Below the pieces are notes generated by a model that did no database searches, was not told the DNA's origin, and saw only the letters and a list, made by a program, of their open reading frames with translations. From NCBI RefSeq assembly GCF_029892285.1, contig NZ_JARXVM010000003.1, positions 186,001 to 250,000 on the forward strand: a DNA stretch of 64,000 bases, read 5' to 3'. Below are positions 51,692 to 60,505 of the stretch, one piece after another. The first letter of the stretch is position 1. Every line of letters starts with the position of its first letter. Position numbers and translations under genes: made by a program. The stretch is from Rhizobium sp. SG_E_25_P2. GTDB lineage: Bacteria > Pseudomonadota > Alphaproteobacteria > Rhizobiales > Rhizobiaceae.

Positions 51692-52986
51692 CAAGACTTC
51701 ATCTCCAGGCCGCTTTCCGGCTGCATGATGGGATAGAGCTGGGTTTCGACGATCTTCAGATCGTAGGGCCATTTTTCACTCTTGCGCCACTGACCGCCCA
51801 AAATCGGCGTCTTCGACACATTCGGATGAGGCCCCTTGCTCCAGTTGATGTTGCCGACCACCGTGTCGAGGTTGGTCGTCTTCAGGGCGTCGCGGATTGC
51901 TGCTCGGTCCATGGGGTCGTTGGAACGCTTCAGCGTGTCCACGATGATTTCCCACATGGCATGGCTGTAACCGAGCGGCTGTGTCCACTGCTTGCCGGTC
52001 GATTGCTCCCATTTTGCAGCCAGTTCGGCGGAGCTCTCACCAGTCAGCGTGGACTTGTAGGGGAAGGTCGGCGTCCACCACACTTCAGTCGACATGCCGG
52101 CGCCCAGGTCGCCCATCGCTTCCACGGCGGAGGGGAACAGCAGGCCGGCTGCAACCGTCATGATCTTGGGCTTGAAGCCTTGCTGCGCCATCTGGATGGT
52201 CGCCGTGCGCAGGTCGGCGGGGAAGACCAGTCCGCCAAGGATTTCGCAGCCCGCTTCCTTGAAAGCATTGATTTGCGATGAAAAATCATTGGTTCGGATT
52301 TCGAATTTCGACGGAGAGATGACCTCAAAGCTAGCCGCTCGCATGGCAGGTGGCAAGCCAATCTTGTCGTCGCCCCAGACTTCGCCATCGGCGTTGCGAG
52401 GAAGCAGCAGGCCGACCTTCTTGTTGCTGTCGACGCTGTTCCACATGTTGACGAAGGTCTGGATAATGTCTTCCAGGCCCCAGAAGAAATGGTAGGTCCA
52501 GTTGAAGGCTTGGTCGGCGCCGCCGCGCGGCATGATCACTGCCTGCCATGGCGCCGTGGACGAGATTGTCGGCACCTCGAAGAGTTCGCCCTGCTCTGAG
52601 ACCGGAAGCGTCACATCCGTCGTGGATGCCGGTATCAGCATGTGGACACCGTCGTTCTGGCACAGTTCGCCAGCCAGTTCGGCTGCGCGATTGGGGTTGG
52701 ACTGCGCATCCCGTTCGATGATCTCGAGCGCATAGGTCTTGCCACCGACCTCGAGACCGTTGGCGAGATGCTTGCGAATGAAATCGAGCGCGAAGGCGTC
52801 TGTTTCGCCGAAGGGGGCCATCTGCCCTGTCTGCGGGCTAACGTAGCCGATCTTGATGGTCTGCGCCGATTGGGCGCGCAGATAGGATGGCGCGGCAAGA
52901 ACTGCGGCGCCCGCGGCCAGTCCCTTGATGGTCGTGCGACGGGTCACTCCACCGTCATGCCTGCCACTCTGATGCTTTAATGTCAT
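51688..52986 (-). CDS. ABC substrate-binding protein, branched-chain type, Tat signal (cassette 3)
   Basis: A 432-residue binding protein. VTRRTTIKG (Arg16-Arg17) with a following hydrophobic stretch to LRAQSA makes a Tat-type signal peptide. The mature part starts IKIGYVSPQTGQMAPFGETD. The C-terminal WWTPTFPYKSTLTGESS and GKQWTQPLGYSHAMWEI blocks are shared with cassettes 2 and 4. AGGGAGG precedes the ATG. It faces a cupin dioxygenase gene across 280 bases. Confidence 0.88.
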   Translation of the reverse strand: MTLKHQSGRHDGGVTRRTTIKGLAAGAAVLAAPSYLRAQSAQTIKIGYVSPQTGQMAPFGETDAFALDFIRKHLANGLEVGGKTYALEIIERDAQSNPNRAAELAGELCQNDGVHMLIPASTTDVTLPVSEQGELFEVPTISSTAPWQAVIMPRGGADQAFNWTYHFFWGLEDIIQTFVNMWNSVDSNKKVGLLLPRNADGEVWGDDKIGLPPAMRAASFEVISPSKFEIRTNDFSSQINAFKEAGCEILGGLVFPADLRTATIQMAQQGFKPKIMTVAAGLLFPSAVEAMGDLGAGMSTEVWWTPTFPYKSTLTGESSAELAAKWEQSTGKQWTQPLGYSHAMWEIIVDTLKRSNDPMDRAAIRDALKTTNLDTVVGNINWSKGPHPNVSKTPILGGQWRKSEKWPYDLKIVETQLYPIMQPESGLEMKSW

Positions 52987-53045
52987 GTCGAAACCTCCCT
53001 TGGCCGATCACCCGTCTTCGCGGCTCTGCGCGTCACTGCAATCGA

Positions 53046-53103
53046 CAGCTTTTCCAGATATCGCGCCCTCCAAGCGCGAACCGCAGCCTTTCCAGACAGT
53101 GCG
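53046..53103. promoter_or_regulatory. Pair of direct repeats in the cassette 3 / cupin promoter region
   Basis: CAGCTTTTCCAGATATCGCG at 53046-53065 recurs as CAGCCTTTCCAGACAGTGCG at 53084-53103, 16 of 20 positions equal, starts 38 bases apart. Direct repeats in this arrangement suit an AraC-type activator, and one is coded at 55806-56789. The gap 52987-53266 has no gene. Confidence 0.4.
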
Positions 53104-53266
53104 ATCAGGGGACTGTAGCCGTGACAATTTGCTCTGTCCCACCCTCAAGGGCGAATGGGCGCGGAGAGGCAAAACAAGTGTCCCGGGCCGTCAAACGCCC
53201 TCCAGAGCAATCACTATTCTGATGGCTGGGGCGCCTTTGCCCCGGATCTACTGGGAGGAAATCAAT

Positions 53267-53800
53267 ATGCCTGAAGCCGCAAGCAACGAGTTCTGGCGCG
53301 ACATCAAGCCAATCGAAAACGTGTTCAAGCCGGACGCGAAACCCGAAGTCTATCTTCCCAACGCAGCGACTGATGACGAACGCTACTATGTGCCCTTCAC
53401 CGAAACGGTGTCGTCTCGTCCGTTGTGGATCTCGCCGGAGCGCAACATGTGGTGCGACATCCTGATGGCGAAGAAGGCTGGTCTGGTGAACCGCCATTAT
53501 CACCCGCATGAGGTCTTCGCCTATACGATCTCGGGCAAGTGGGGTTATCTAGAGCATGACTGGACCGCCACGGCCGGCGATTTTGTCTATGAGACACCCG
53601 GCGAAGGACACACGCTTGTCGCCTATGAGAGCGATGAACCCATGCGCGTTCACTTCAAGGTCACCGGACCGCTGATCTGGCTCGACGAGCATGGAAATTC
53701 CGCGGGTACCTTCGATGTCCACGACTACATTGCGCTCGCCCGGGCCCATTACGACAAGGTTGGCATTGGTGCTGCCTATGTCGACGGGCTTTTCCGGTGA
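53267..53800 (+). CDS. Cupin dioxygenase, 2,4'-dihydroxyacetophenone dioxygenase-like
   Basis: A 177-residue single-domain cupin. Metal ligands are offered by the first cupin motif NRHYHPHEVFAYTISG (His77, His79, His81 or Glu82) and the second by GDFVYETPGEGHTLVAY with His115. It resembles the family annotated as 2,4'-dihydroxyacetophenone dioxygenase and acetylacetone-cleaving enzymes, which split a C-C bond next to a carbonyl with O2. GGGAGGAA precedes the ATG. It is the first gene of an operon with a zinc dehydrogenase (one-base overlap) and an SDR. The true substrate is unknown. Confidence 0.75.
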   Translation: MPEAASNEFWRDIKPIENVFKPDAKPEVYLPNAATDDERYYVPFTETVSSRPLWISPERNMWCDILMAKKAGLVNRHYHPHEVFAYTISGKWGYLEHDWTATAGDFVYETPGEGHTLVAYESDEPMRVHFKVTGPLIWLDEHGNSAGTFDVHDYIALARAHYDKVGIGAAYVDGLFR

Positions 53801-54855
53801 TGGATCGGCCGAACGACACGGGCATCCTGTCCGCGGTCTGGTACGCAGCAAAGGATATCCGGATCGAGCGGCGGGTTCGTCCCGCCCTCGCGCCGGGCGA
53901 GGTGCGCCTTCGCGTCACCCGCTGCGGGATCTGCGGTTCTGATATGCACGAATATCTGAATGGTCCGCATGCCATACCGGTGAATGCGCCGCATCCGATT
54001 TCGGATTTGGTCGCTCCGCTTGTGCTCGGCCATGAGTTTGCCGGGGAAGTGCTCGAGATCAACGGGAATTGCGGATCCGTGAACGTCGGGCAGCGGGTGG
54101 CGGTGGAGCCGGAATATCGTTGCGGCGAGTGCACGGCCTGCCTGCGGGGCGACTATAATCTATGCGAAAAAATGGGTTTCGCCGGGCTCATGGGCCACGG
54201 CGGGATGGCCGAAGAGGCTGTGGTGCCTCATTACATGCTGCACCTCTTGCCGGATACAGTAACCGACCGTCAGGCGGCCGTGCTAGAACCTGCTGCAGTC
54301 GCTCTGCATGCGCTGCGACGCTCAGGGCTGATGGCGGGGCAGAGCGTTGCTGTCGTCGGTGCTGGACCGATCGGGCTTCTGCTCGTTCAGCTATCAGCCG
54401 TTGCCGGGGCGAGGCGGATTGTCGTCAGCGATGTGTCGGATGCACGGCTTGCCCGGGCGCGGGCGCTCGGCGCGACCGATACCGTCAACAGCGTTATGGG
54501 GCATCTGCCGACGCAGGCCCAAGGCGTGGATGTGGCCTTCGAGGCTGTCGGCGTGCAGCCGGCGCTTGATGACGCCATTCAGTCGGTCCGCAAGGGCGGC
54601 AAGGTCGTCCTGGTGGGTTTGTTCGGCGCGCCGGCTCGCATCGACGCCTTCGACCTCGTCAACCGGGAGGTGGAGATCATTCCCTCGTGCGGCTACCGGC
54701 ATGTCTATGCCGACCTGATCGGGATGATCGCCGGCGGGGTGGTCGACCCTTCCTTAATCGTCACGCGGGAGGTGCCGCTCACAGAGGCGGTCACCCGTGG
54801 TTTCGAGATATTGGCGGCGCCGAATGACGACGTGAAGGTGTTGGTCGTCCTCTGA
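53800..54855 (+). CDS. Zinc alcohol dehydrogenase, butanediol/sorbitol dehydrogenase group
   Basis: A 351-residue medium-chain zinc dehydrogenase. Catalytic site TRCGICGSDMHEY with Cys42, GHEFAGEV, and structural-zinc cysteines in CGECTACLRGDYNLC. NAD motif VVGAGPIGLLLVQLSAVAGA, then VVSDVSDARL (Asp points to NAD). This pattern fits 2,3-butanediol, threonine or polyol dehydrogenases that oxidise secondary alcohols. The ATG overlaps the cupin stop by one base (TGATG). It may make the ketone cut by the cupin. Confidence 0.85.
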   Translation: MDRPNDTGILSAVWYAAKDIRIERRVRPALAPGEVRLRVTRCGICGSDMHEYLNGPHAIPVNAPHPISDLVAPLVLGHEFAGEVLEINGNCGSVNVGQRVAVEPEYRCGECTACLRGDYNLCEKMGFAGLMGHGGMAEEAVVPHYMLHLLPDTVTDRQAAVLEPAAVALHALRRSGLMAGQSVAVVGAGPIGLLLVQLSAVAGARRIVVSDVSDARLARARALGATDTVNSVMGHLPTQAQGVDVAFEAVGVQPALDDAIQSVRKGGKVVLVGLFGAPARIDAFDLVNREVEIIPSCGYRHVYADLIGMIAGGVVDPSLIVTREVPLTEAVTRGFEILAAPNDDVKVLVVL

Positions 54856-54898
54856 GCAACCTTGAAACTGTCTTCACCATTTAGGTTCGGAGAAACCT

Positions 54899-55612
54899 AT
54901 GACATTTGCAAAAGAACTATTTGCTGAAAAAAACGTCGTTGTCATCGGCGGCACTTCTGGCATCGGCGCGGCAACAGCGGAAGCTTTTGCCAACCTGGGC
55001 GCCGCCACGCATGTGGCGGGCCTTGGTGCGTATTCGAAAGAGGCGCCGAAAGGCTCTGTTTCCACTGAAATCGATGTTCGGTCGCCCGCAGACTTGGAAG
55101 CTTACATCGGCAACTTTGACCGCATCGACGTGCTGGTCAATTGCGCCGGGGTCAGTCGCGATCGGAGTGAGTGGACCGCCCAGGCCTTTGCAGAGGTAAT
55201 GTCGATCAACCTGTTCTCGGTCATGACGGCGTCGCGAGCCGCTCGACCGTTGATGCCCGACGGAGGCTCAATCATCAACATTGCATCCATGTATTCCACC
55301 TTCGGTGCAGCAGATCGGCCAGCCTATGCCTCGTCTAAAGGCGCTGTCGTGCAATTGACTAAGTCGCTAGCGCAAGAATTTGCGCCGAACATTCGAGTCA
55401 ACGCCGTCGCTCCGGGCTGGATTGTGACGCCTTTGTCGCGCAACCTGATCTCTGACGGAGAGGCCTCCGGCCCGATCCTCGCTCGCATTCCGTTCGATCG
55501 CTGGGGCGAGCCGAAGGAGGTTGCGGAGCCTATTGTCTATCTCGCCAGTCCCGCTGCCGGTTACATCACCGGTGTCGTGGTTCCGGTCGATGGCGGTTAC
55601 CTTACCGTTTGA
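54899..55612 (+). CDS. Short-chain dehydrogenase/reductase
   Basis: A 237-residue classical SDR. GGTSGIGAATAEAF near residue 18, VNCAGVS, and YASSKGAVVQL with the catalytic Tyr-Lys. TGVVVPVDGGY ends the fold. It is 43 bases after the zinc dehydrogenase, probably one operon, and could oxidise a second hydroxyl of the same substrate. Confidence 0.86.
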   Translation: MTFAKELFAEKNVVVIGGTSGIGAATAEAFANLGAATHVAGLGAYSKEAPKGSVSTEIDVRSPADLEAYIGNFDRIDVLVNCAGVSRDRSEWTAQAFAEVMSINLFSVMTASRAARPLMPDGGSIINIASMYSTFGAADRPAYASSKGAVVQLTKSLAQEFAPNIRVNAVAPGWIVTPLSRNLISDGEASGPILARIPFDRWGEPKEVAEPIVYLASPAAGYITGVVVPVDGGYLTV

Positions 55613-55726
55613 CGCATGCTGGCATATTCTCAGAGCAACGCGTGTTGCCGCAGGGCGCATCAGCCAGAACCTATTGTCTCTGGCGCGAAACGCTTTTCAC
55701 TAGCGTTCTGCGAAGCAAGGGGTTTG

Positions 55727-55741
55727 ACGCAAGACTTGCGT
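55727..55741. promoter_or_regulatory. Palindrome upstream of the AraC gene
   Basis: ACGCAAG and CTTGCGT flank one A, followed by TTTT. It lies 65 bases before the AraC start and 115 bases after the SDR stop, so it could be either an operator or a short terminator. Confidence 0.35.
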
Positions 55742-55805
55742 TTTGTCACACTCCTTCTGCTCTCCGCGTATCCTCTGGGGCCGTGGTCGGGGCAGGGAGG
55801 AAAAG

Positions 55806-56789
55806 TTGAATATAACGCCGGGCTTCGTCGCCCAGCCGAGCGTTGCCTCGGGAGCGATGACATTTGACACGCGCGTGGTCGCTCCCCACGAGAGAATCGA
55901 CTACTGGGAGGAGCATTGCGCCGAGAAGGTGGTCGGTCTTCGCTGTTCGTGTCTTTCCGAGAAGGGGCTTGAGGCGCGATACCACCACTACGATTTCGGC
56001 CGGATGAAGATGATTGACATCGCCGGTGACGAGCACTTCATTGAGCGGACGCCACATCTCTTGCGTCGGCGGGAGAAGGACAGTGCGTTCCTGACGGTGA
56101 TACTTAACGGTAAGACCTTCTTGAACCGAGCGGGACAGTGCTTGGTGGCGGAGGCAGGCGACGTTGTTCTATACGATACCAACCATGCCTACATGCATGG
56201 TTTTCCCGCTTTCGCACGTCAGGTAATCTTTGAAATTCCTGGTGAGGATTTTCGTCAACGTTTCGGCGAATGGAGCCTGCGCGACGTTGTTCACTTCAGT
56301 GGCGCAAACAATTTGGCGCGCACGATTCCGTTGGCGCTTCAGGACGTGTTGCGCCAGGCGCAATCATCAAATCTCACCAATGTGATGACAGGTGCGCCTT
56401 TGGAGAAGAAGGTTTGGGACGTCATGGAGACGGCGTATTCCCTTGTCCACGGTGGTGTGCGTTCCGCCTATCATGCTCAATTGCTGCAGCGGGCGCGCAA
56501 GTATATTACCGAGAATCTGGGAGATCCCGAACTTGGTCCGGCCGCAGTCGCCGACTTTATGGGCATCAGCCTTCGCCAAGTGAACCGGCTTTTTGAAGGA
56601 GAACCGCTTTCTCTGCTCGCTCATATTCAGGAAAAGAGGCTTGAAGGCGCTCGTCGCGATCTGCTTCAGCACGGCGGATTCGCCACGAGTGTCTCTGACG
56701 TCTGTTACAAATGGGGTTTCAAAAGTTTGGCGCATTTCTCCCGCAAATTCAGCGAGAGATATGGTGTAAGCCCGTCGCGCTGTCGGTAG
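55806..56789 (+). CDS. AraC-family regulator
   Basis: A 327-residue protein. The N-terminal 190 residues form an AraC-binding-like domain of the FeaR/NahR-neighbour type (PHERIDYWEEHCAEKVVGL then LTVILNGKTFL). The C-terminal AraC domain has ARKYITENLGDPELGPAAVA and FMGISLRQVNRLFEGE, then VCYKWGFKSLAHFSRKFSER. I choose the TTG at 55806 because GGGAGG lies just upstream; an ATG at 55860 is the alternative. FeaR-type regulators control aromatic or amine oxidation genes, which fits control of the cupin operon and cassette 3. Confidence 0.82.
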   Translation: MNITPGFVAQPSVASGAMTFDTRVVAPHERIDYWEEHCAEKVVGLRCSCLSEKGLEARYHHYDFGRMKMIDIAGDEHFIERTPHLLRRREKDSAFLTVILNGKTFLNRAGQCLVAEAGDVVLYDTNHAYMHGFPAFARQVIFEIPGEDFRQRFGEWSLRDVVHFSGANNLARTIPLALQDVLRQAQSSNLTNVMTGAPLEKKVWDVMETAYSLVHGGVRSAYHAQLLQRARKYITENLGDPELGPAAVADFMGISLRQVNRLFEGEPLSLLAHIQEKRLEGARRDLLQHGGFATSVSDVCYKWGFKSLAHFSRKFSERYGVSPSRCR

Positions 56790-56797
56790 GAGTTCCG

Positions 56798-57050
56798 AGG
56801 GGTCTGTCGCAAAATTTTCGAGCTTAGCCGTATGTTGACCATAGGCATGGAGTTTGCCGCCCTGAAATTGCGGGCCGAGCCATGATTGTGAATACCATTG
56901 CCGAGTAGCTGAAGCGTCAGTCGACGGATGATTTTAAAAGCAGGCATTTCGAGGCGTGGCTGATCGTACAGGCGGTTGTCTGGCGCTTGCGCTACCCGCT
57001 AAGCTATCGGGACTTGGAAGAGATGTTTCGCGAGCGGGCTTCGAGATCGA
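56798..57050 (+). mobile_element. IS6-family relic (left end and transposase N-terminus with stop and frameshift)
   Basis: The left end starts near GGGTCTGTCGCAAAATT. The transposase ATG at 56882 reads MIVNTIAE, an in-frame TAG, then LKRQSTDDFKSRHFEAW, LIVQAVVWRLRYPLSYRDLE and EMFRER, the invariant start of IS6 transposases. A one-base deletion near 57040 breaks the next FEIDHS. A shorter copy of the same end is at 15123-15258. Confidence 0.78.
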
Positions 57051-57605
57051 TCATAGCCTGGCTGTCTCGGAAGGGATGAGCCGACGTCAGGCCGCATGCC
57101 AGAAGGATCTTTCCGTCGACTTCACCACGGCCGCAGCGCTGGTCAGTGAGATGATGGAGGCGTGTGACGAACGGTGTCTGGTCCGCTTCCAGAAACAGAT
57201 GGCCGCCTACCAGCTTCTCATCATCGACGATCTGGGCTTCGCGCCGCACTCCAAGACTGGCGCAGAATTGCTGTTCGAGTTGAACTCGCAACGATACGAG
57301 CGAGGGACTACCCTGATCACCAGCAATCTTTCATTTGACGAATGGATGCAGACGCTCGAGTCCGAGCGTCTGCCCAGCGCATTGCTGGTTCGCATCACCC
57401 ACCACGTCAGTATTCTAGAAATGAATGGCGACAGCTATCGTCTCGCCCAAAGCCGCGCCCGCAAGGCCGCCAAAACCCTCTCAAAAATCGCCGCGCCCGC
57501 ATGGGACCCCCGCTCGGGCTACGCCCTCCCGGAGGTCTCATGCGCGCCCCACAAGTGGCCGACTTTTACGTCGCCGCATGGCCTGGTTTTGCCCCGCCGC
57601 TGACA
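57051..57605 (+). mobile_element. IS21-family relic: istB C-terminal part and right end
   Basis: From about 57051 the frame reads SLAVSEGMS, FTTAAALVSEMMEACDER, then YQLLIIDDLGFAPHSKTGAE (Walker B region of IstB), TTLITSNLSFDEWMQ and RITHHVSILEMNGDSYRLAQ. The Walker A part is lost. The non-coding tail ending GTGGCCGAC...GGTTTTGCCCC...GCTGACA near 57605 resembles an IS21 right end. It joins the IS6 relic directly. The following stretch 57606-57808 has nothing I recognise. Confidence 0.78.
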
Positions 57606-57808
57606 GTATCCGCATATTCGCCGATGCGCATGTCAAGCACGGAGCCCACGCGGTCTTTCTTGAGCCGGTGGAGCAGGCGACGAAAGGCGAGCTTAAATAT
57701 GTAATGTCAGCTGATCGAGGGCCGGCGGTCGTCCTCGCTCAGGTGCAATAGCCTTGCCAAGGCGAGGTTCCGCCGTCGTTTTGAAGCAGATATCGCGTGA
57801 CTGTGATT

Positions 57809-58606
57809 TTACCCTTGGATCATTTCGGAGAGCCGAGCGAAGCCCGGGATGTGCACGGATGTGCCTCCGTCGACCACGATCATCTGACCGGTGATGTAGC
57901 GGGCCTCGTCGGAGGCGAGGAAGGCGACGGCGTGGGCGATATCCATGGGATCGCCGAGATAGGGCGTGAGGGTTTCCTCCTCGACGATCTGGCGCAGCCG
58001 AGGCGGCAGATGCTCGAGCGCGGCCCTGGAGCCGGTGAGTCCCGGAAGAACCGAATTGCAGCGAATGCCGCGCTTGCCATGCGACGTGGCGATGGACCGC
58101 GTCATCTGCAGGACCGCAGCCTTGGAGGCGCTATAGGCCGATTGGATGACGTTGCCTTGCAGTGCAAGATTTGAGGCGGTGTTGATGATCGAGCCGGAGT
58201 TTTGCGTCTCCATGATTTTCAGAGCATGGCGGCAGCAGATCATCGTTCCTCGCGCATTGACCCGAAACGTGCGATCCCAAAGCTCTGTAGACATGGTTGC
58301 GATGTCATGATCCTGCTGGACGACGTCATGGCCCAGCAGCGCGGCGTTGTTGTCCAACACGTCGAGCCGGCCATAGCGGTCCATGGTCGCCTGAAACAAG
58401 GCTGCGATCTCATCTTCTTCCGCCAGATCGACCTGGAGGGCGAGCGCATCCGGCAATTCGGCCGCCAGCGCTTCAGCGCCGTCGCGATTGATATCGGCAA
58501 CCACGATGCGCGCGCCGCGCTCCGCCATTACCCGGCAGGTGGCTGCGCCAATGCCGCCGACTCCGCCGGTGACGATCGCCACCCGGCCGTTGAGAGAACT
58601 GGCCAT
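57809..58606 (-). CDS. Short-chain dehydrogenase/reductase
   Basis: A 265-residue classical SDR. TGGVGGIGAATCRV near residue 14, Asp in VVADINRDG suggests NAD, DNNAALLG replaces the usual NNAG, and YSASKAAVLQM carries the catalytic pair. TGQMIVVDGGTSVHIPG ends it. Start at 58606 has GAGGAGGAATT just upstream. It follows the LivM gene of cassette 4 by 67 bases and is likely its last gene. Confidence 0.86.
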   Translation of the reverse strand: MASSLNGRVAIVTGGVGGIGAATCRVMAERGARIVVADINRDGAEALAAELPDALALQVDLAEEDEIAALFQATMDRYGRLDVLDNNAALLGHDVVQQDHDIATMSTELWDRTFRVNARGTMICCRHALKIMETQNSGSIINTASNLALQGNVIQSAYSASKAAVLQMTRSIATSHGKRGIRCNSVLPGLTGSRAALEHLPPRLRQIVEEETLTPYLGDPMDIAHAVAFLASDEARYITGQMIVVDGGTSVHIPGFARLSEMIQG

Positions 58607-58673
58607 GAATTCCTCCTCCAATGTCTTGTGTGGACCGCGCCCGGCGCGTCCGATTATGTCGATGGACTGGTGG

Positions 58674-59639
58674 TCACAATGTTCGGCGGATGGTGAGCCA
58701 GTCGAGACGCAAACGATCCCGGAATATCGGCCACAGGCCGCCAGGGGCGTAAAGCATGGTCGCAACCGCCACCACGCCCATCGCCACGAGATACCAGGTG
58801 CCGCTGAGCGGGATGATCACGGTCAGCACCTGTCGCAGCAGGTAATAGACGATCGTGCCGACGATCGGTCCTTCCAGCGTGCCGATGCCGCCGACCACCA
58901 CGACAAAAGTCATGATCACGGTCCAATCGGGAGAAAAGGCGTTGCCCGGCTGGACCACGAGCCCTCCCAGCATGCTGAGCCCGCCAGCTGCGGCGCAACC
59001 CGCCGCCGAAAGCACATAAGCCAGCAGCCGGTTAGGCCAGACATCAATGCCGATGGCCGAGGCTGCGCGCTCATTGTCGCGCACGCACATGAAGGCGAGA
59101 CCCGGCTTGGAGCGCAGCAGCCACAGGCTGCCGAGCACTGCGACAAGCAGCATCGCGGCGCCGATCTGGAACATCTGCGTTTCAAACTGGGCGAAATCGA
59201 TAACGCTCATATCGGTCAGCGAGAAGCCTGTGATACCGCCGAGCGCATCGGTCTTCTGCACTGCGATTGACACCATTTCGGCCAGAACCCAGCTGGTGAT
59301 GGCGAAATAGGCGTCGCGCAGACGAAACAACAGCGGCGCGATCACAACTGCAGCCAGGCCGCCAAAAACGAACGCGGCGAACAGACCGGTATAGGGATGC
59401 AGTCCTGTCGCATTGGCGAAGAGATAGAGAACATAGCCGCCCGCGCCGAAATACATCTGGTGGCCCAGCGACATCAGTCCGGCATAACCGGCCAGCAGGT
59501 TCCACATAGAGGCGATGACAATGACGATGAACATTTCGGTGGCGAGATGCAGGGAGCCGTCGCCAAGCATAAAGGGGGCTGACAGGACAAAGACGATAAA
59601 CAGAACGAAGGGGATGGCCCTGACGATGAGCGCATTCAT
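58674..59639 (-). CDS. ABC permease, LivM type (cassette 4)
   Basis: A 321-residue permease with about nine membrane segments. NLLAGYAGLMSLGHQMYFGA is the LivM signature and VRDNERAASAIGIDVWPNRL the coupling loop. It overlaps the LivH stop by four bases. Confidence 0.88.
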   Translation of the reverse strand: MNALIVRAIPFVLFIVFVLSAPFMLGDGSLHLATEMFIVIVIASMWNLLAGYAGLMSLGHQMYFGAGGYVLYLFANATGLHPYTGLFAAFVFGGLAAVVIAPLLFRLRDAYFAITSWVLAEMVSIAVQKTDALGGITGFSLTDMSVIDFAQFETQMFQIGAAMLLVAVLGSLWLLRSKPGLAFMCVRDNERAASAIGIDVWPNRLLAYVLSAAGCAAAGGLSMLGGLVVQPGNAFSPDWTVIMTFVVVVGGIGTLEGPIVGTIVYYLLRQVLTVIIPLSGTWYLVAMGVVAVATMLYAPGGLWPIFRDRLRLDWLTIRRTL

Positions 59640-60502
59640 GCTTTGGCTCCCAGAAGGCCGTTCGGACGCACGATTAGAAACACGAAGAACAACAGATGGG
59701 CGTAAAACAGCCCGGAATTGGCGTCGAACTGAAAGCTCATGAGCTGGACGACGCCGAGCAGGATCCCCGCGATCAGAGCGCCCCAGAAGGAGCCGAGCCC
59801 GCCGAGAACCACCACTTCGAACGCGATCAGAATACGATCAACGCCCGATGTCGCGGAAAACGAGGTGCGCATGGCGAGAAGCACGCCGGCGACTGACGCC
59901 ATCACGAAGGCAAGGCCCATCACCACGGCATAGATACGGATCGGATTGACGCCCATCAGCCTGACGATGTCCGGCTTGTCGGCGGTGGCCCGCACGGTCT
60001 TGCCGAAGCTTGTGGCCTTGATCAGATATTGCAGTCCGCCAAACAGCGCGATCGAGATCGCCAGGGTGATCAGCGGCAGATAGCCGATATGAATCGCGCC
60101 GAGGGAAAACGATGCCTTGGCGAGCGCCCCGGCATTGATCGCCATTGGGTTCGAGCCGAAGATCGCCAGCATCAGATTGCGCAGGATGATCGACACGCCA
60201 AATGTCACCAGCATCGGCGCAAGCATGTCGCCGCGCTGCACGACCTTGTTAAGCAGCAAGAGCTGGAACAGATAGCCGACGCCGAAAGCGATGATGGCCA
60301 CGGGGATCAGCGTCAGCAGAGGGTTGAGCCAGGGCATGGCCGCGAGCAGGCTGGAGGCGAGGATGGCCGCTCCGACGATGAATTCGCCATGTGCGACATT
60401 GATAACCCGCATAATACCGAACACCAGCGCCAGCCCCAGGCCAAGAATACCGTACAGCCCGCCGAGCAGAATGCCGTTAATCAGCGTTTCGATGTAAATC
60501 AC
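59636..60502 (-). CDS. ABC permease, LivH type (cassette 4)
   Basis: A 288-residue permease. GILLGGLYGILGLGLALVFG and VINVAHGEFIVGAA are the LivH hallmarks. It starts three bases after the LivF stop and overlaps LivM. Third paralogue of this subunit in the window. Confidence 0.88.
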   Translation of the reverse strand: MIYIETLINGILLGGLYGILGLGLALVFGIMRVINVAHGEFIVGAAILASSLLAAMPWLNPLLTLIPVAIIAFGVGYLFQLLLLNKVVQRGDMLAPMLVTFGVSIILRNLMLAIFGSNPMAINAGALAKASFSLGAIHIGYLPLITLAISIALFGGLQYLIKATSFGKTVRATADKPDIVRLMGVNPIRIYAVVMGLAFVMASVAGVLLAMRTSFSATSGVDRILIAFEVVVLGGLGSFWGALIAGILLGVVQLMSFQFDANSGLFYAHLLFFVFLIVRPNGLLGAKA

Positions 60503-60505
60503 CGC

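Noticed and set aside
15123-57050. The two IS6 fragments in direct orientation as ends of one composite transposon of about 42 kb
   Set aside because: Both are short left-end pieces without right ends, clearly diverged from each other, so they cannot act as a pair of functional IS copies.
56956-57603. A functional hybrid protein from the IS6/IS21 frame
   Set aside because: The IstB part lacks Walker A and the IS6 part is frameshifted; more likely a fossil.
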